A DNA stretch of 64,000 bases from Nemertoderma westbladi (Eukaryota; Xenacoelomorpha; Nemertodermatida; Nemertodermatidae), in contig JAUCBJ010006543.1 in the NCBI GenBank assembly GCA_032718475.1, positions 17,528 to 81,527 on the forward strand, read 5' to 3'. The notes under the pieces were generated by a model. That model worked only from the letters and a program-made list of their open reading frames with translations. It was not told the DNA's origin and did not search any database. Numbering within the stretch: the stretch's first letter is position 1; the number at the start of each line of letters is the position of its first letter. Positions 1-11,890 of this stretch are shown one piece after another. The position numbers and the translations under genes are program-made.

Positions 1-1056
1 CCACTAGACCTCGTAACGCTATGTCACACTTCACAACCAATCCACTACACCACGTAATGCTGTCACACTCCACAACACCCCCCCCCCCCTCACTGCACCT
101 CGTAACGCTATGTAACACTTCACAACCAATCCACTACACCTCGTAACGCTACCTCACACTTCACAACCAATCCACTACACCTCGTAACGCTACCTCACAC
201 TTCACAACCAATCCACTACACCACGTAATGCTGTCACACTTCACAACACCCCCACCCTCACTACACCTCGTAACGCTATGTCACACTTTACAACCAATCC
301 ACTACACCTCGTAACGCTATCTCACACTTCACAACCAATCCACTACACCACGTAATGCTGTCACACTCCACAACACCCCCCCCCCTCACCGCACCTCGTA
401 ACGCTATGTAACACTTCACAACCAATCCACTACACCTCGTAACGCTACCTCACACTTCACAACCAATCCACTACACCTCGTAACGCTACCTCACACTTCA
501 CAACCAATCCACTACACCACGTAATGCTGTCACACTTCACAACACCCCCCCTCACTGCACCTCGTAACGCTATGTCACACTTTACAACAAATCTACTACA
601 CCTCGTAACGCTATCTCACACTTCACAACCAATCCACTACACAACGTAATGCTGTCACACTTCACAACACCCCCCCCCCCTCACTGCACCTCGTAACGCT
701 ATGTCACACTTCACAACCAATCCACTACACCTCGTAACGCTACCTCACACTTCACAACCAATCCACTACACCACGTAATGCTGTCACACTTCACAACACC
801 CCCCCCCCCACACTGCACATCGCAACGCTATGTCACACTTTACAACCAATCCACTAGACCTCGTAACGCTATGTCACACTTCACAACCAATCCAGTACAT
901 CTCGTAATGCTACCTCACACTTCACAACCAAACCACTACACCACGTAATGCTGTTACACTTAAAAACACCCCCCACCCTCACTACACCTCGTAACGCTAT
1001 GTCACACTTTACAACCAATCCACTACACCTCGTAACGCTATGTCACACTTCGCAAG
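1..1056. repeat. 41-bp satellite with higher-order structure
   Basis: A tandem array of a 41-bp monomer built on CCACTACACCTCGTAACGCT followed by CACACTTCACAACCAAT. Every third or fourth monomer is a variant with CACGTAATGCTG and a C-tract of variable length before TCACTGCACC. The variant recurs at about 51, 221, 350, 515, 643, 771 and 942, that is, every ~129 or ~170 bases, a difference of one monomer. The array starts before the window. No coding potential is seen. Confidence 0.95.
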
Positions 1057-2230
1057 ACCCCCCTTTACAAAACTCGCGCCATAAACAAAACAGTCAGAAA
1101 TTTATTTCGTTTACCTTTATTTAATGTTGAAACTGGTTTTCCTAACAGCGCCAGTGCTATGCTTGTTAATCTAGGTATTAAATCACTTATTGAAATACAT
1201 AGACATGCTCTATGTAGTTTGCATATACGTGTTGATAAATCTATAAACTCAATTATCTCTACTGTTCGCTTGGTGTGTCGCCCAGTCTCAGTATTATATA
1301 GTAACTTCATAACATTATGTAGATAGTCCAATTACTAATTTATTTTACGTCCTAATTAAACTTTACTATACTATAATACTCTGTGCTAAATATTAATATA
1401 TATCTATCTTTTACTGTACCATATCGGCTGCAATATGCTGAAATAAAGAAAAAAAAAAAAAATAATAATCATTCCGAAAATATATTTATAAAAAAAATTT
1501 ATAAAAATATATTTCCTCTAAATTTAAATTTAATACCCATATATTTTATCTCATTCCATATGAAATCCAGTCTGTATTAATTATAATTATGTCCATAATT
1601 ATTAGCAATGCCCCTTTAATGGAATATTTCTTATCTATTATATTTTTAAGTCTAACATTAAAATACAGAAATAATATTAATTCGGTGTATTTTAATGTAC
1701 TTTATTTATTGACTCACATTTTAAAATACGTATGTTTTTAACTATTATTTTACCTTTATTACTTTACCTATTACCTTTACTATTACTTATACTTAGAACT
1801 ATCTAACTGTATTAACTAAAGTTAATTTGTCAGCATATTTTATCTTTGTTTAAGTTACAGAATGGTGTAAATTTATATTAATAAATAATAATAATAATAT
1901 TACATTAGTTATTATTTATAAATATAATGTAGAACTTCGATCTTGACGACTTTCAAACAGGTGCGGAGAAGTTCCTACTGACAACTCCTCTTGTAACGAA
2001 CGTAACAACTACAAAACAAATATATTGAATAACTTATTATTAATCGCTTATTTAAGGGAGTAAAGTGAATCTTTGGGCCAAAACGTCCGACAAGCAAATC
2101 TTGTATTTCATTCATTGGGCCGAAACGTCCTAGGCCAAAACGTCTTAGACCGATAGGTCTGTTACCCTTCGCCAGCGAATTTGTAGGAGAGTGATAGGAT
2201 TAATTAAAGGAATGATAGTGGAGTTTATTA

Positions 2231-2232
<2 letters not shown>
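1057..2232. other. AT-rich region without a recognised gene
   Basis: The stretch contains an 88-codon minus-strand frame at 1065-1331 that I do not recognise. At 2085-2160 a GGCCAAAACGTC-like motif occurs three times. Small poly(A) and TAA tracts are present. I see no domain, RNA gene or clear element end. Confidence 0.5.
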
Positions 2233-2275
<43 letters not shown>

Positions 2276-2742
2276 TAAATCACGAAACATGAAATTTAAT
2301 TTTTTCTAGAATCCCCTTATGTATTATATGAGGCCTATATAACATTAATTCTTTTATTAATAATATCTCGACTCAATGTAAATAATAATAATATCTCGAC
2401 TCAATGTAAATAAATCAAATTTATCGTCAGCTCTGAGTTTATTAAACTTTATTACTAAACGGGTTCAGAAAAAAAAAAAAGAGTTAAAAGGTAAAAAGAG
2501 TTCAGGGTCCATCGAATAGGTCACCCGGAGAGGGACAGCCCGTCGCCATAACAGACGCCGCGTTGCCCACTAGAATGGCCACCTGAATCCGCTGTAGGAG
2601 GAAGCGGAGTGAGCGGGGTTCGTGGGTGAACGCGTGCATTCGGGAGCCAACCTCCAGGAGGAAGGCCGCAGTCTCTGGGCCGGGGCGGCCGAGGGTCTCA
2701 AAGGCCACAGGTGGCCCGTACAACTTTATTAAGTTGTACGGG
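2233..2742 (-). pseudogene. 3' end of an RLE-type LINE with poly(A) tail, 5'-truncated
   Basis: Read on the minus strand, 2738-2502 encodes the C-terminus of a LINE polyprotein, with ETLGRPGPETAAFLLEVG, then EPRSLRFLLQRIQVAI and GNAASVM, a tail I associate with the element family whose RT and endonuclease lie at 61160-64000. It is followed by ~225 bases of 3' untranslated sequence containing a ~31-bp direct repeat with ATCTCGACTCAATGTAAATA, and then a run of 42 A (2274-2233 on the plus strand as T). The fragment is heavily 5'-truncated. At its 5' edge, 2715-2742 is a perfect inverted repeat of 12 bases around a 4-base loop. Family assignment comes from remembered relatives and is an inference. 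Confidence 0.6.
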
Positions 2743-4160
2743 AGAAGGATTTTATTGGTTTTGACACTTTTAATTTATGTGGTTGCGTGTTTCAGATCAA
2801 AGGGAATTGGAAATTAATGGATGCAGTAGGTTAGGCGGAATAGCGGGATTTGGTAGAACTAAGGAGAGTAGACGCACCTCCCCATCCCCTTCCCTCACCA
2901 GCCACATCCATATCTCTACCACAAACTGCTGTCACAGCAGCCAATGTATTGGTACATTAGATTGATACAAAAGCAACCTGGTTTACTGCCCAGCCCATCT
3001 CCAACCAATAATATTAGTTACTGGAATTATCCATCTATAGGATAGACATAGGACATATGAGCTATCGGTTTAACCAATTATAATTAACCTCCGCTACCAA
3101 CAACATTATAACTAACACCCCAGCAATGCCCCTTTCCAGATATCATCTGCACTATTGATCAGAAGCGCTATTGATTGGCTAATATCCTTGTTTTGCTTTG
3201 GTTGAATAATACCTTAGGCTTTAGTATATTAGGAAACCAACTACAACATTATTTTAGTTAGGCCTAGTGTATTGGGTTAGCTAGTGTATTGGGTTATTTT
3301 TAATATGTTGCAATGCCAGTACTCCTTCACAGACTGATGGTGTACTGGTAAACTACCTACCCTAAACCCTACTGGTACCGGTACAGGACTAGCTGATTGG
3401 TAATATCTGATTATATTAATTCTGATAAAATTAAAACCCAACCACATAATTTAATAGGCCTATACCGGTACGGTAGGTACCTTGTACCTGCTGTGCTCAC
3501 TCTTATCTGTTAAATATTAATTCTCATAAAATTAAAACCCAACCACCTAATTTAATAGGCCTATACCGGTACCTTGTACCTGAACCTGCTCTGCTCACTC
3601 TTATCTGTTATCTTCAACTCTATTCACTTCACTGCATTATTTAAACAAGATTCTTTATAATCCTTAGTTAGGTTATCTAATATAATAAATAATGTAGTCT
3701 ACAGTATTCTATATTGTTGCGAATTGCTACACACTACCGGTACTAGTGCTGTAGTGAGTTCTACATAATATACCGATACGGTACATCTGTGTATATTGTT
3801 ACTTCTTTAGTATCTAGTAGGTGTACTTATCTGACTCGTAGGAAGTTAGTTTTATTGACTGAGACCTCCAACTAACACAATTTTTTATGGAACAAGTAGT
3901 GGGCCTATTGCCTGTATCTTTATTTGACACAGACGGTTTTGTACAAAAGGCCTGTCAGCTACCAATTCTACATACATTGGTTATCAATTTGTAATTTATA
4001 ATATTTAATATAAAAAAAAATCCTTAGTTAATATTTATTGGTTAATTATTAGTAGGCCTACACTACAGTAAGTTGGTTTATTGATTATTAACTTTACATG
4101 CTTAGCTATATTTCAACCTGTGCATCATTAAAAAAAATCTAAATTAATATATACCAGTAT
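2743..4160. other. Non-coding region with a ~98-bp tandem duplication
   Basis: No gene is visible. Two adjacent copies of a ~98-base block (3417-3514 and 3518-3612) share TTAATTCT.ATAAAATTAAAACCCAACCAC and end in CTCACTCTTATCTGTTA. The second copy has a small internal duplication of ACCTG. The rest is AT-rich with frequent TAGGCCTA and CCGGTA motifs. Confidence 0.7.
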
Positions 4161-4236
4161 AGTAATTAATTTACTATAATAAATAATATAATAATAATAA
4201 TAATAATAATTATTATTATATTTCACCTTTTATTAA

Positions 4237-5611
4237 CCCTTATTGTACACCTGGGGTCAAAAACGACCCCAGTGACCTAAATCTCTAATTTTTTCTTCAA
4301 TAGTTGTATGTGGGGTTCTGAACTTGATAGTACCTTCCTAGCACATGTAATTCTATGAAATACCATGAATATTTGTTTTGTTTATCTATTTGATATAAAA
4401 ATAAACACCTCTTTTTTAGCAACACTCCCTGTGACCGCCTGGGGTCAATAATGACCCCACTGATAAAATCAAATACAGGTTAGGGTGCACCTGCTCCTTT
4501 TTTTCGAAATTGGTGTTCTAGATAGTTTTATTTTGTTACACACCCCAAAAAATTGTTCCATGCCAAATTTTATGAAAATTGAACAATGTCTAGAGGGTAC
4601 ACACTCACACAAAGCACATGGCCAATTCCCGCCCCTTGGTGCAAGTGAGTCATATTCCCTATTTTTGTGATGATCAACTTCTAGTATTCCTACTGCATTG
4701 ATATTATGCTCATGAGAACCACAATGACCGATTTAGTTGTGTAGACACCTTCAAAACAAGCATAGAGCGAATAGTTTTTGAGATATTGCAGAAAATGTGA
4801 AGTCCAGTACAAGTCAACATTAGCACTTTGATGCGATATTGACAAATACACTAAAAATTATACTTCTAACTATCTCAAGGCATCCAGAATTTACACATAA
4901 CTGCAATCTCAATTTAGGTGATGTTGACCAGTTGACACTCTAAAAACTTGAGTTGAGTCATTTGTTCTCGAGTTATTGTACAAAATGTCTGGACTAGGTC
5001 AACTCAATATAAGGTCATTGGTGGACCTAGCCTTGACATTTTGTACAATAACTCGAGAACTAATCACTCAGCTAATATTTTTACAGTGTCAACATCACCT
5101 AAATTGATCATTGCAGTTATGTGTAAATTCTGGATGCCTTGAGATATTTAGAAGTATCATTTTTAGTGCATTTTGTCGATATCGCATCAAGGCGCTAATG
5201 TTGACTTGTGCCGGACTTCACATTTTATGCAATATCTCAAAAAATATTCACTCTATGCTTGTTTTGATGGTGTCTACACCAACTAAATCGGTCATTGCAG
5301 TTCTAATCAGCATAATATCAATGCAGTAGGAAAACTAGAAGTTGATCATCACAAAAATTGGGAATATGACTCACTTGCGCCAAGGGCGGGAACTGGCCAT
5401 ATGCTTTTAGTGTGAGTGTGGACCCTCCAGACATTGTTCAATTTTCATAAAATCTGGCATGGAACACTGTTTTGGGGAGTGTAACAAAATAAAGACATGA
5501 AGAAACTGTAGACCTACCATTTATTGGGGAAAAAATCACATTCAACTGAATGGGATCAAAAACGACCCCAGGTGGTGGAAGTGGCACTTTTACCACGTGT
5601 ACATAGGAGGG
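4237..5611. mobile_element. piggyBac-type fold-back MITE, copy 1
   Basis: The element is bounded by TTAA on both sides (4233-4236 and 5612-5615), begins CCCT and ends AGGG, which are piggyBac-superfamily features. Close to each end is the motif GGGTCAAAAACGACCCC. The element is almost entirely a giant inverted repeat: sequence from the left half returns as reverse complement in the right half, with the axis near 5005-5015. No transposase frame is present, so it is non-autonomous. The short reading frames inside are by-products. Confidence 0.85.
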
Positions 5612-5842
5612 TTAAATAAAATATTTAAAAACAAGGGAGAACATCAAGGTTTACAAAAACACTAACTGATGACAATTATACATTAAAAAGACAGACAAAC
5701 CAAATATACATAGTTCAATCATTAAAAATACTAATCAAAATCATTAATACAGTATAAACTTATATAAAATATAACCGAATAAAGTAAAAATAAAATAAGG
5801 CAAGTGAACTGATATTAATCTAAATTTCTAACTAATAATAAT

Positions 5843-6310
5843 CTAATATTTTAAAATAACAATATCTTTTACCCGACTTTTAAAAACATTTATATTGGGA
5901 GAGTTAACTACTTCTACAGGTAATTCGTTCCATATATCAACTACGCGATTTGAAAATCTAAATTTACTAATTTGTAATCTGGCATATCGTTTAAATAATT
6001 TGAAATTATGACCTATATTGCTACGTTCACCATTTCCATAAGTAAAAAAATCATCAAAATTTAAATCAACACAGCTATTTATAATATTGTAAACCATTAT
6101 TAAATCTGATATGACGGTGCATTTCAAGTGGTTATAACTGTAGTTACGTTAATCGACAAGGTAACTCTTGCGATCTAGTTTACAGCGAGCAAAAAGACAC
6201 TGGGTAAAAAAGCGCTGTACTTGTTCAATCAAGTCAATAGTTCCAACGTTGAATGGTGACTGGTGTACAATACTCAAGTAATGGACGCAAATAAGCCTTG
6301 TAAGCGGTTA
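5843..6310 (-). pseudogene. CR1/Jockey-like LINE, RT C-terminal fragment, copy 1
   Basis: On the minus strand from 6310 downwards, interrupted frames give AYKAYLRPLLEYCTPV, then a segment like IDLIEQVQRFFTQCLFARC, and then from 6127 an open frame with SDLIMVYNIINSCVD and WNELPVEVVNSPNINVFKSR. These are the conserved end of the reverse transcriptase polyprotein of CR1/Jockey-like LINEs. The upstream part is frame-shifted and has stop codons. The rest of the element is missing. It lies just outside the piggyBac-type element. Confidence 0.75.
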
Positions 6311-6724
6311 GTAGATCAAAGTATAAAAACATCGGAAAATCATATTAACTATTTTAAATGCTTTTTTTAACTTGTTCTCTAAAATATAAATTAAATTTTA
6401 AATATTGTAATTCCGAGATCACTGCATGACTCATCACTTGGCAATAATTTGTTAAACAAAATATATGGATACATGGTGGTACTACTACTTGTTGAAATAA
6501 TTGAAAATTGAAACTGAACATTTATGGGCAGCAATTGTAATTTGCCACTTAGTCGCCCAGTCTTCCAACTGATTCAATGCCAAATATTATATGTAATATT
6601 ATATGTATCTGAGGCAAATCGGAGCAGAACTCAAATTCTGTTTAGCGGTGGTCCAGATGTATAACCCTTGGGCCAACATGTCTGGTTAATATGAAAATAA
6701 ATTAACCCGATAAAAGCCCATAAC

Positions 6725-7425
6725 TGAGAAAAAGGCATGTTAAAACCAGTAATTAAGAAAAATAAAATTAATGAATTAAATACCAATAATATAGAAAAAA
6801 AAGGCAAGTAAAAACCAGTAATAAAGTAAAAAGGCAAGTAAAAACCGGTAATAAAGTATAGCAAAGTAAAGCAAGTAAAACTGATAATAAAGAAAAAAAA
6901 GATCAAGTGAAAACCGGTATGAAGGAAAAAAGGCAAGTAAAAACCGGTAATAAAGAAAAGGCAAGTAAAAACTGGAAATGAAGAAAAGAAAGGTCTTAAG
7001 TAAAAACCAGTAATAAAGAAAAAAAGGCAAGTAAAAACCAGTAATGAAGAAAAAGGTCTTAAGTAAAAACTGGTACTAGTAATAAAGAAAAAAAAGGCTA
7101 GTAAAAACCGGTAATGAAAAAAAATGCAAATAAAAACCGGAAATAAAGGAAATGGCAAGTAAAAACTGGTAATGAAGAAAAAAAGATCTTAAGTAAAAAC
7201 CGGTTATGAAGAAAAAAGGCTACTAGTAATAAAGAAAAAAAAGGCTAGTAAAAACCGGTAATGAAAAAAAAAATGCAAATAAAAAACGGAAATAAAGGAA
7301 ATGGCAAGTAAAAACTGGTAATGAAGAAAAAAAGATCTTAAGTAAAAACCGGTTATGAAGAAAAAAAGTAAAACTGGTAATGAAGAAAAAAGGTCTTAAG
7401 TAAAATCTGTTTATGAAGAAAAAAG
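6725..7425. repeat. AG-rich minisatellite, copy 1
   Basis: About twenty imperfect units of ~30-36 bases with the core GGCAAGTAAAAACCGGTAAT followed by AAAGAAAA or GAAGAAAAAGGTCTTA. Strand asymmetry is extreme: the plus strand is almost free of C outside ACCGG. The minus-strand frames full of FFITGFYLPF are translation of this repeat and not genes. Confidence 0.9.
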
Positions 7426-7429
7426 GTTC

Positions 7430-7932
7430 CAAATGCTTTTATGACTTAAGTTGATATCTGCTCAACTAAACTGGGGCTAGATCTCCCCCTCCCCCCCCCC
7501 CCCCCCCCCAGGGGGCTAAAGGGGCAAGAAAAGAGCTGAAAAAATGGAACGATTCTTAGCAGTGGGTAAGAAATGGGTGTGGATTGGTCAGGAGTGGGCT
7601 AAATGTACCTTATATATGATTTTGGAGGTTTTGCTGTCACTTTTTGCCATTTCTCATTAAGACCAGCTTATAAAATGCGAGTGTAGTTCTTATTAGTTGT
7701 TTAGCCTGGGCTCTCAGTATAAAAAAAATTCTGCATTATGAAATAAAAAAAAGCTATATGTATATTTTTTGTCATCATATATTTGTTATTAAAAATAAAA
7801 AAAAGCTTATGTGTATATTTTTTATCATCATTTATTTGTTATTAAAAATAAAGTAAAATCGCTTATATTCTCAATTTCTCAGATATCTTATTTCTAAATT
7901 ATATTTGTTATATTTAATAATTCATGTTAGCA
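7430..7932. other. Non-coding spacer with long C-tract
   Basis: Between the minisatellite and the LINE. It holds a C-run at about 7488-7509 (longer at 30941-30964 in unit 2) and two near-copies of a ~65-base AT-rich block at 7740-7855 (ATTTGTTATTAAAAATAAA). This may be the 3' untranslated region of the minus-strand LINE. No gene is visible. Confidence 0.5.
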
Positions 7933-7933
7933 G

Positions 7934-9820
7934 ATTCAACCCGTTATGTGCTCCAACCAGAAAATGGGAGGGGTGCATTTCTGCGCATTGTGACGGATAT
8001 GTACTAATTTGGGTAGATACAGTATACCACATATGTAAGATACGCTGGAATCGTAACTAAAACCAAAAAGTTTTCTAATAATATTATTATATCCAACGCG
8101 GAATTTACTATATGTGGAGAGTGGAAAATTACTTCTCGCCCATAGGGAGTTACAGTAGATCTGAGTGCAAAATGACCTGAAAAGTTTTATTTTGACAATT
8201 TTTGAGCAATAGCTAAATTTACGTATTAAAAAGTTTCCTCTTCTATAAAGACTTGACAGTTGGTTAAGGATATCATAATTGTTGTCAGTTGTGTTGTGGA
8301 AAGTATTGCCTAAGTACTTGTATTTACTTACAGTTTCTATTGATTTACCATTAATACTGATAACAAGGCTATTTTTATATGATTTTGGTGTATAGGTTAT
8401 GAACTTAGATTTCTTAATATTAATAACGATGGAGTGCCTATCTGGGAAGTCTATGTAAGTATCAATAAGTTTTCTTAGACCAGCTATGGAATTAGAAACT
8501 AAAGACAGGACATCAGCGTACATTAAGTGAATACACCTATGTTTATTAAGTTGACAACCTATATTAGTATTGTTAAGTTCCCTACTAAGGTCGTCTACGT
8601 AAACAGCGTACAGATAACCAGATAGAATCCCCCCTTGTTTTGTCCCGTTTGTTACCGTAAAACTTTGAGTTTTGACATAATTTTGACGTAAAGCTTTGAA
8701 AACTTAAGAGTTTGAAAACGATACCAATACCTGATAATCCTAATATAAAAAGTAGAAATATTGCGATCAACTAATTTAGAGAATAATTTATAGTGATTAA
8801 CTAAGTCAAAGTCGAAGGCTTTAGAAGAGTCTATAAAACAAATGTAAATTGGGCTGTCATTATCCAAATAGTACTGTATTATTTCTTTTAAAGTGTATAT
8901 GAATAATTCTGTGCTTAACTTATTTTTGAAGGCAAATTGTGAATCGGAAGTAATTAGTTTTGCGCCAAATCGGTCAAGATATACTAATTCTAGAATTTTA
9001 CTACTAATTGATGCGAGATAGCAATGCCCCTATAATTGTCAAAATTTGTATTATCATCGTTCTTATCCTTCACAATGGGCAGGATATTGCAACGTATGAG
9101 ATCGTCATTTAAGTAGCCATGTACATTACAGATTGTGAAAATGGAAGCCAAATGCGAAAATAAACGAGCCATACCATTCATGTAATGTTCGCTGGCCAAA
9201 CCATCAGGGCCAGTTTTACCAGGGGACAATCTACAAACGGCTACAGCTACTTCGGCGTCTGTTACAAGCATACCGGTATCATTATTATACACAATATGAG
9301 TAAATATTGATTCAAGCTTTTCCTTGTCAGAGTCACTGTTGACCTTATTGTAAAGGGATGAGAATTTATCCTGAAAAAGGTTGCAAATGTCTTGCTCACC
9401 AACCGCACCACCAACTTTACTTGAAAGTGGGACGTTTGTACTGCAATGTTTCTTTACATTATTCCAGAAGTTGTTTTGATTATTGGAATACATTGACTCT
9501 GCAAGTTTATTAGCAGGAATACCCTTTTCCGTAAATTTACATTGTTTTAAAGCATGTTTGAACTCAAGTTTAAAATGTATATAATCACGAAATATTTGTC
9601 CTGCTCGGGGTCTCCCACTAGAGCGCCAAATACGAAAATGTAATCTTGATTCATCGTATTTCGATTTAATGAGATCGTTCCATCCCGGCACTGTATTACA
9701 TGTGTGGGACCCAGTTGGGTTTTTATTTTTAGGAATAGTTTGTTCAGCTGCCATATTAATAATACAGTTGAGTAGACAAAATATGACGTAATGGAATCAA
9801 TTATCAATGATACCTAGCTA
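7934..9820 (-). pseudogene. CR1-like LINE reverse transcriptase, copy 1
   Basis: Reading down from 9754: a linker with WNDLIKSKYDESRLHFRIW and NNFWNNVKKHC, then RT start SPGKTGPDGLASEHY and NYRGIAIS. After a frame break near 9015 come QFAFKNKLSTELFI, the FIDSSKAFD motif (8830-8800), after another break NGTKQGGILSGYLYAVYVDD, and then MYADVLSLVSNS (8523) where the catalytic Y-A-D-D has become Y-A-D-V. The thumb follows with KYKYLGNTFHN and NNIIRKLFGFSY, and the frame stops at 7934. At least three frame breaks and the lost second aspartate make it inactive. Clade call is by motif only. Confidence 0.8.
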
Positions 9821-9946
9821 CTTGGAAGATGGTGAACACCTAATTTAATTATTATTTATTTTTACATTAGCAGATTGAGATTGAGTTCTTGAATATGAAA
9901 ATATAGAATACTCACTTTTGTAGAAAGTAGAGTCAATTTTATCATT

Positions 9947-10120
9947 CTGAATTGTGCCACTTATTACTTTTTTTTTATTTTTTTTAAACGATTTTTTGGT
10001 TTGTCGTTTTTGCTCGACCAAAAAGTCAATTCTTTGGTCAACCAAAAACTACTTTTTGGTTGACTAAAAAGTCAGTTAAAAAAAAGAAAAAAAGAAGTAA
10101 TAAGTGGCACAATTATTCAG
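9947..10120. mobile_element. 174-bp fold-back element, copy 1
   Basis: The ends are inverted repeats: CTGAATTGTGCCACTTATTAC at the left and GTAATAAGTGGCACAATTATTCAG at the right (three-base gap). The complementarity continues inward through T-rich and A-rich arms and through CCAAAAAGTCAATTCTTTGG versus TTTTTGGTTGACTAAAAAGT. It contains no gene. It looks like a small palindromic MITE, though no target duplication is obvious. Confidence 0.65.
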
Positions 10121-10179
10121 CCACCATTTGACATTCAAATAATTCATACTAACTTACACAGTATCTTCTGTTTATTGTT

Positions 10180-10197
10180 GGCCCTTAAAAAAGGGCC
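10180..10197 (-). promoter_or_regulatory. Histone-type 3' stem-loop motif without histone gene
   Basis: The minus strand reads CCAACCAAAAC, then GGCCCTT-TTTT-AAGGGCC. A CAAAAC leader, a stem starting GG and a T-rich 4-base loop resemble the histone mRNA 3' stem-loop recognised by SLBP, though the stem here is 7 rather than 6 base pairs. No histone coding sequence lies upstream on that strand. Confidence 0.5.
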
Positions 10198-10439
10198 GTT
10201 TTGGTTGGTAGGTCAGTTGGCCTTTATTTATTTATTTATTTATTATTTAATCCGGGCTAGCATACATCCCATATCAATATTACATACTGTAGAATGAATA
10301 TTATTTATGCACTTTATACGTAATTTATAGAATTACATATTTGTACCGTGGAACAGACCCCAGAGCTGGACGATTGATATAAGAGTAAATACCAAATTAA
10401 TATAATATATGTACACCAATTATTTATAATAACAATAAT

Positions 10440-11890
10440 AAATAACACTTTAGTATAATGTTCACTGGCTAGTCCATCTGGACCAATCTTGTCACGAGAT
10501 ATCTTACCTACTGCAAATGCTACTTCAATGTCAGTCACAAACATATCCTTATTGAACTCAATGTTATTAAACATAGCTTCTACTTTATCCTTTTCAGTAT
10601 CACTGTTAACTTTATTATAAAGGTCCGCAAATTTTTCTTTAAAGAGATCACATATATCGTTTTCTCCTACCACAGTACCTGGAAAGAGGTACATTAGCAC
10701 CACAATGTTTTTTCACATTATTCCAGAATTCATTTTGGCTATCAGAGTACAGTGATTCTGCAAGTTTGTCAGCACGCAAATTCTTATCTCTACGCTTACA
10801 CTGTTTCAAAGCTCGTTTAAACTCAAATTTAGCATGCATGTAGTCATGGAAAATCTGTCCAGCCCTAGGGGATCCATGTGTAGGCCAAATACTCAAATAC
10901 CAAAAAATAGCCTCCTCGATTCATTATATTTATGTTTAACGAGGTCGTTCCAACCAGGTACAACCCTAGACTGCTGATGGGGAACTTTTTGGAATGGTCC
11001 GGTGCGTAAGCTAGCTTTACCACACAGACAATGGCATTATAATAATTATCAATTGCATTTTTATGCAGTGTACACCTACATTGTGCATCATGACATTCAC
11101 ATACGTTCTTAGGAATAATAATTTTACTAAGCAGATTATTTAGCACCAATTGATAATTAAGATTAGCAGCCATTGTTTTACTCCAGTCACATTTTTGCAT
11201 GGATGAATTTATTAAAGCAACTGTCACTATTATTACTCGATCTATTATTTTTCAGCACAGGTACAATACAAATTATCCATTCCAATATCCAAATTAAATA
11301 ATACTGGCATATGGTCTGAGACAGACAATTCATTGACTGTAACTGAATGCATCAACGGTACAACACTGCCAGTGCATGCCACATGGTCCAGCCATGAACA
11401 TGTATTATGAGCAGCACTCACGAATGTAAATGTTCCCACTGGAAGTAAGTTAATGTCATATAAAATCATATTCATATTTTTGCACCAATTATTGGTATAA
11501 TTAAAATAACGTGAGTCCGAGCCTGCATTAAAATCTCCTATCACGACACAGTGGGATGTATTCGCACAATCTATTATTGAACTGATCTTACCAAGTGTTT
11601 CTAAAAATTAATCATCGTTATCCGTGCATTCATTCGTAAGGCATATATATGTTTAACAGTAGGATTGTCATATTGTCATTTTTGTATTTAATCCCAAAAG
11701 TTCTCGGTTCCTTATAATCTATAATTTCAATGAATTGAGCTATATTATTTTTATATAAAAATCCAACTCCACCATATGGTCTATCTTGCAGTAGGGTGTC
11801 TCTGTAATCAACAGGCAAGATACCTCCAAGCAGACCAATCAAGTGCAAATCCTGCACAAGGCTGTTTAAACAATGTTACGCTGACTGATT
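10440..11890 (-). pseudogene. CR1-like LINE: endonuclease and linker, truncated at RT
   Basis: Minus strand from 11857: APE-type endonuclease with RPYGGVGFLYKNNIAQF and LLNIYMPYE, a break, then IGDFNAGSDSRYFNYTNNW (11544) carrying the GDFN catalytic loop, and NELSVSDHMPVLFNLDIG with the terminal S-D-H. From 11227 comes a Cys-rich linker (CECHDAQCRC), then NEFWNNVKKHCGANVPL and the RT start SRDKIGPDGLASEHY (~10450), where homology ends. The linker is 60-70% like that of the LINE at 7934-9820, so both belong to one clade but are different copies. Several stops and shifts are present. Confidence 0.8.

Noticed and set aside
1-1056. Possible CRISPR array
   Set aside because: Units are contiguous 41-bp monomers without unique spacers, and the context is a eukaryotic genome.
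1065-1331. 88-codon minus frame next to the satellite as a gene
   Set aside because: No recognisable domain, AT-rich and isolated.
4485-5329. Short plus frames inside the piggyBac-type element
   Set aside because: The element is palindromic and non-coding; no transposase motif is present.
6631-7432. Long minus-strand frames rich in FFITGFYLPF suggesting a membrane protein
   Set aside because: They are translations of an AG-rich minisatellite; the same peptide recurs in several frames and in the unit 2 array (29446-30461).
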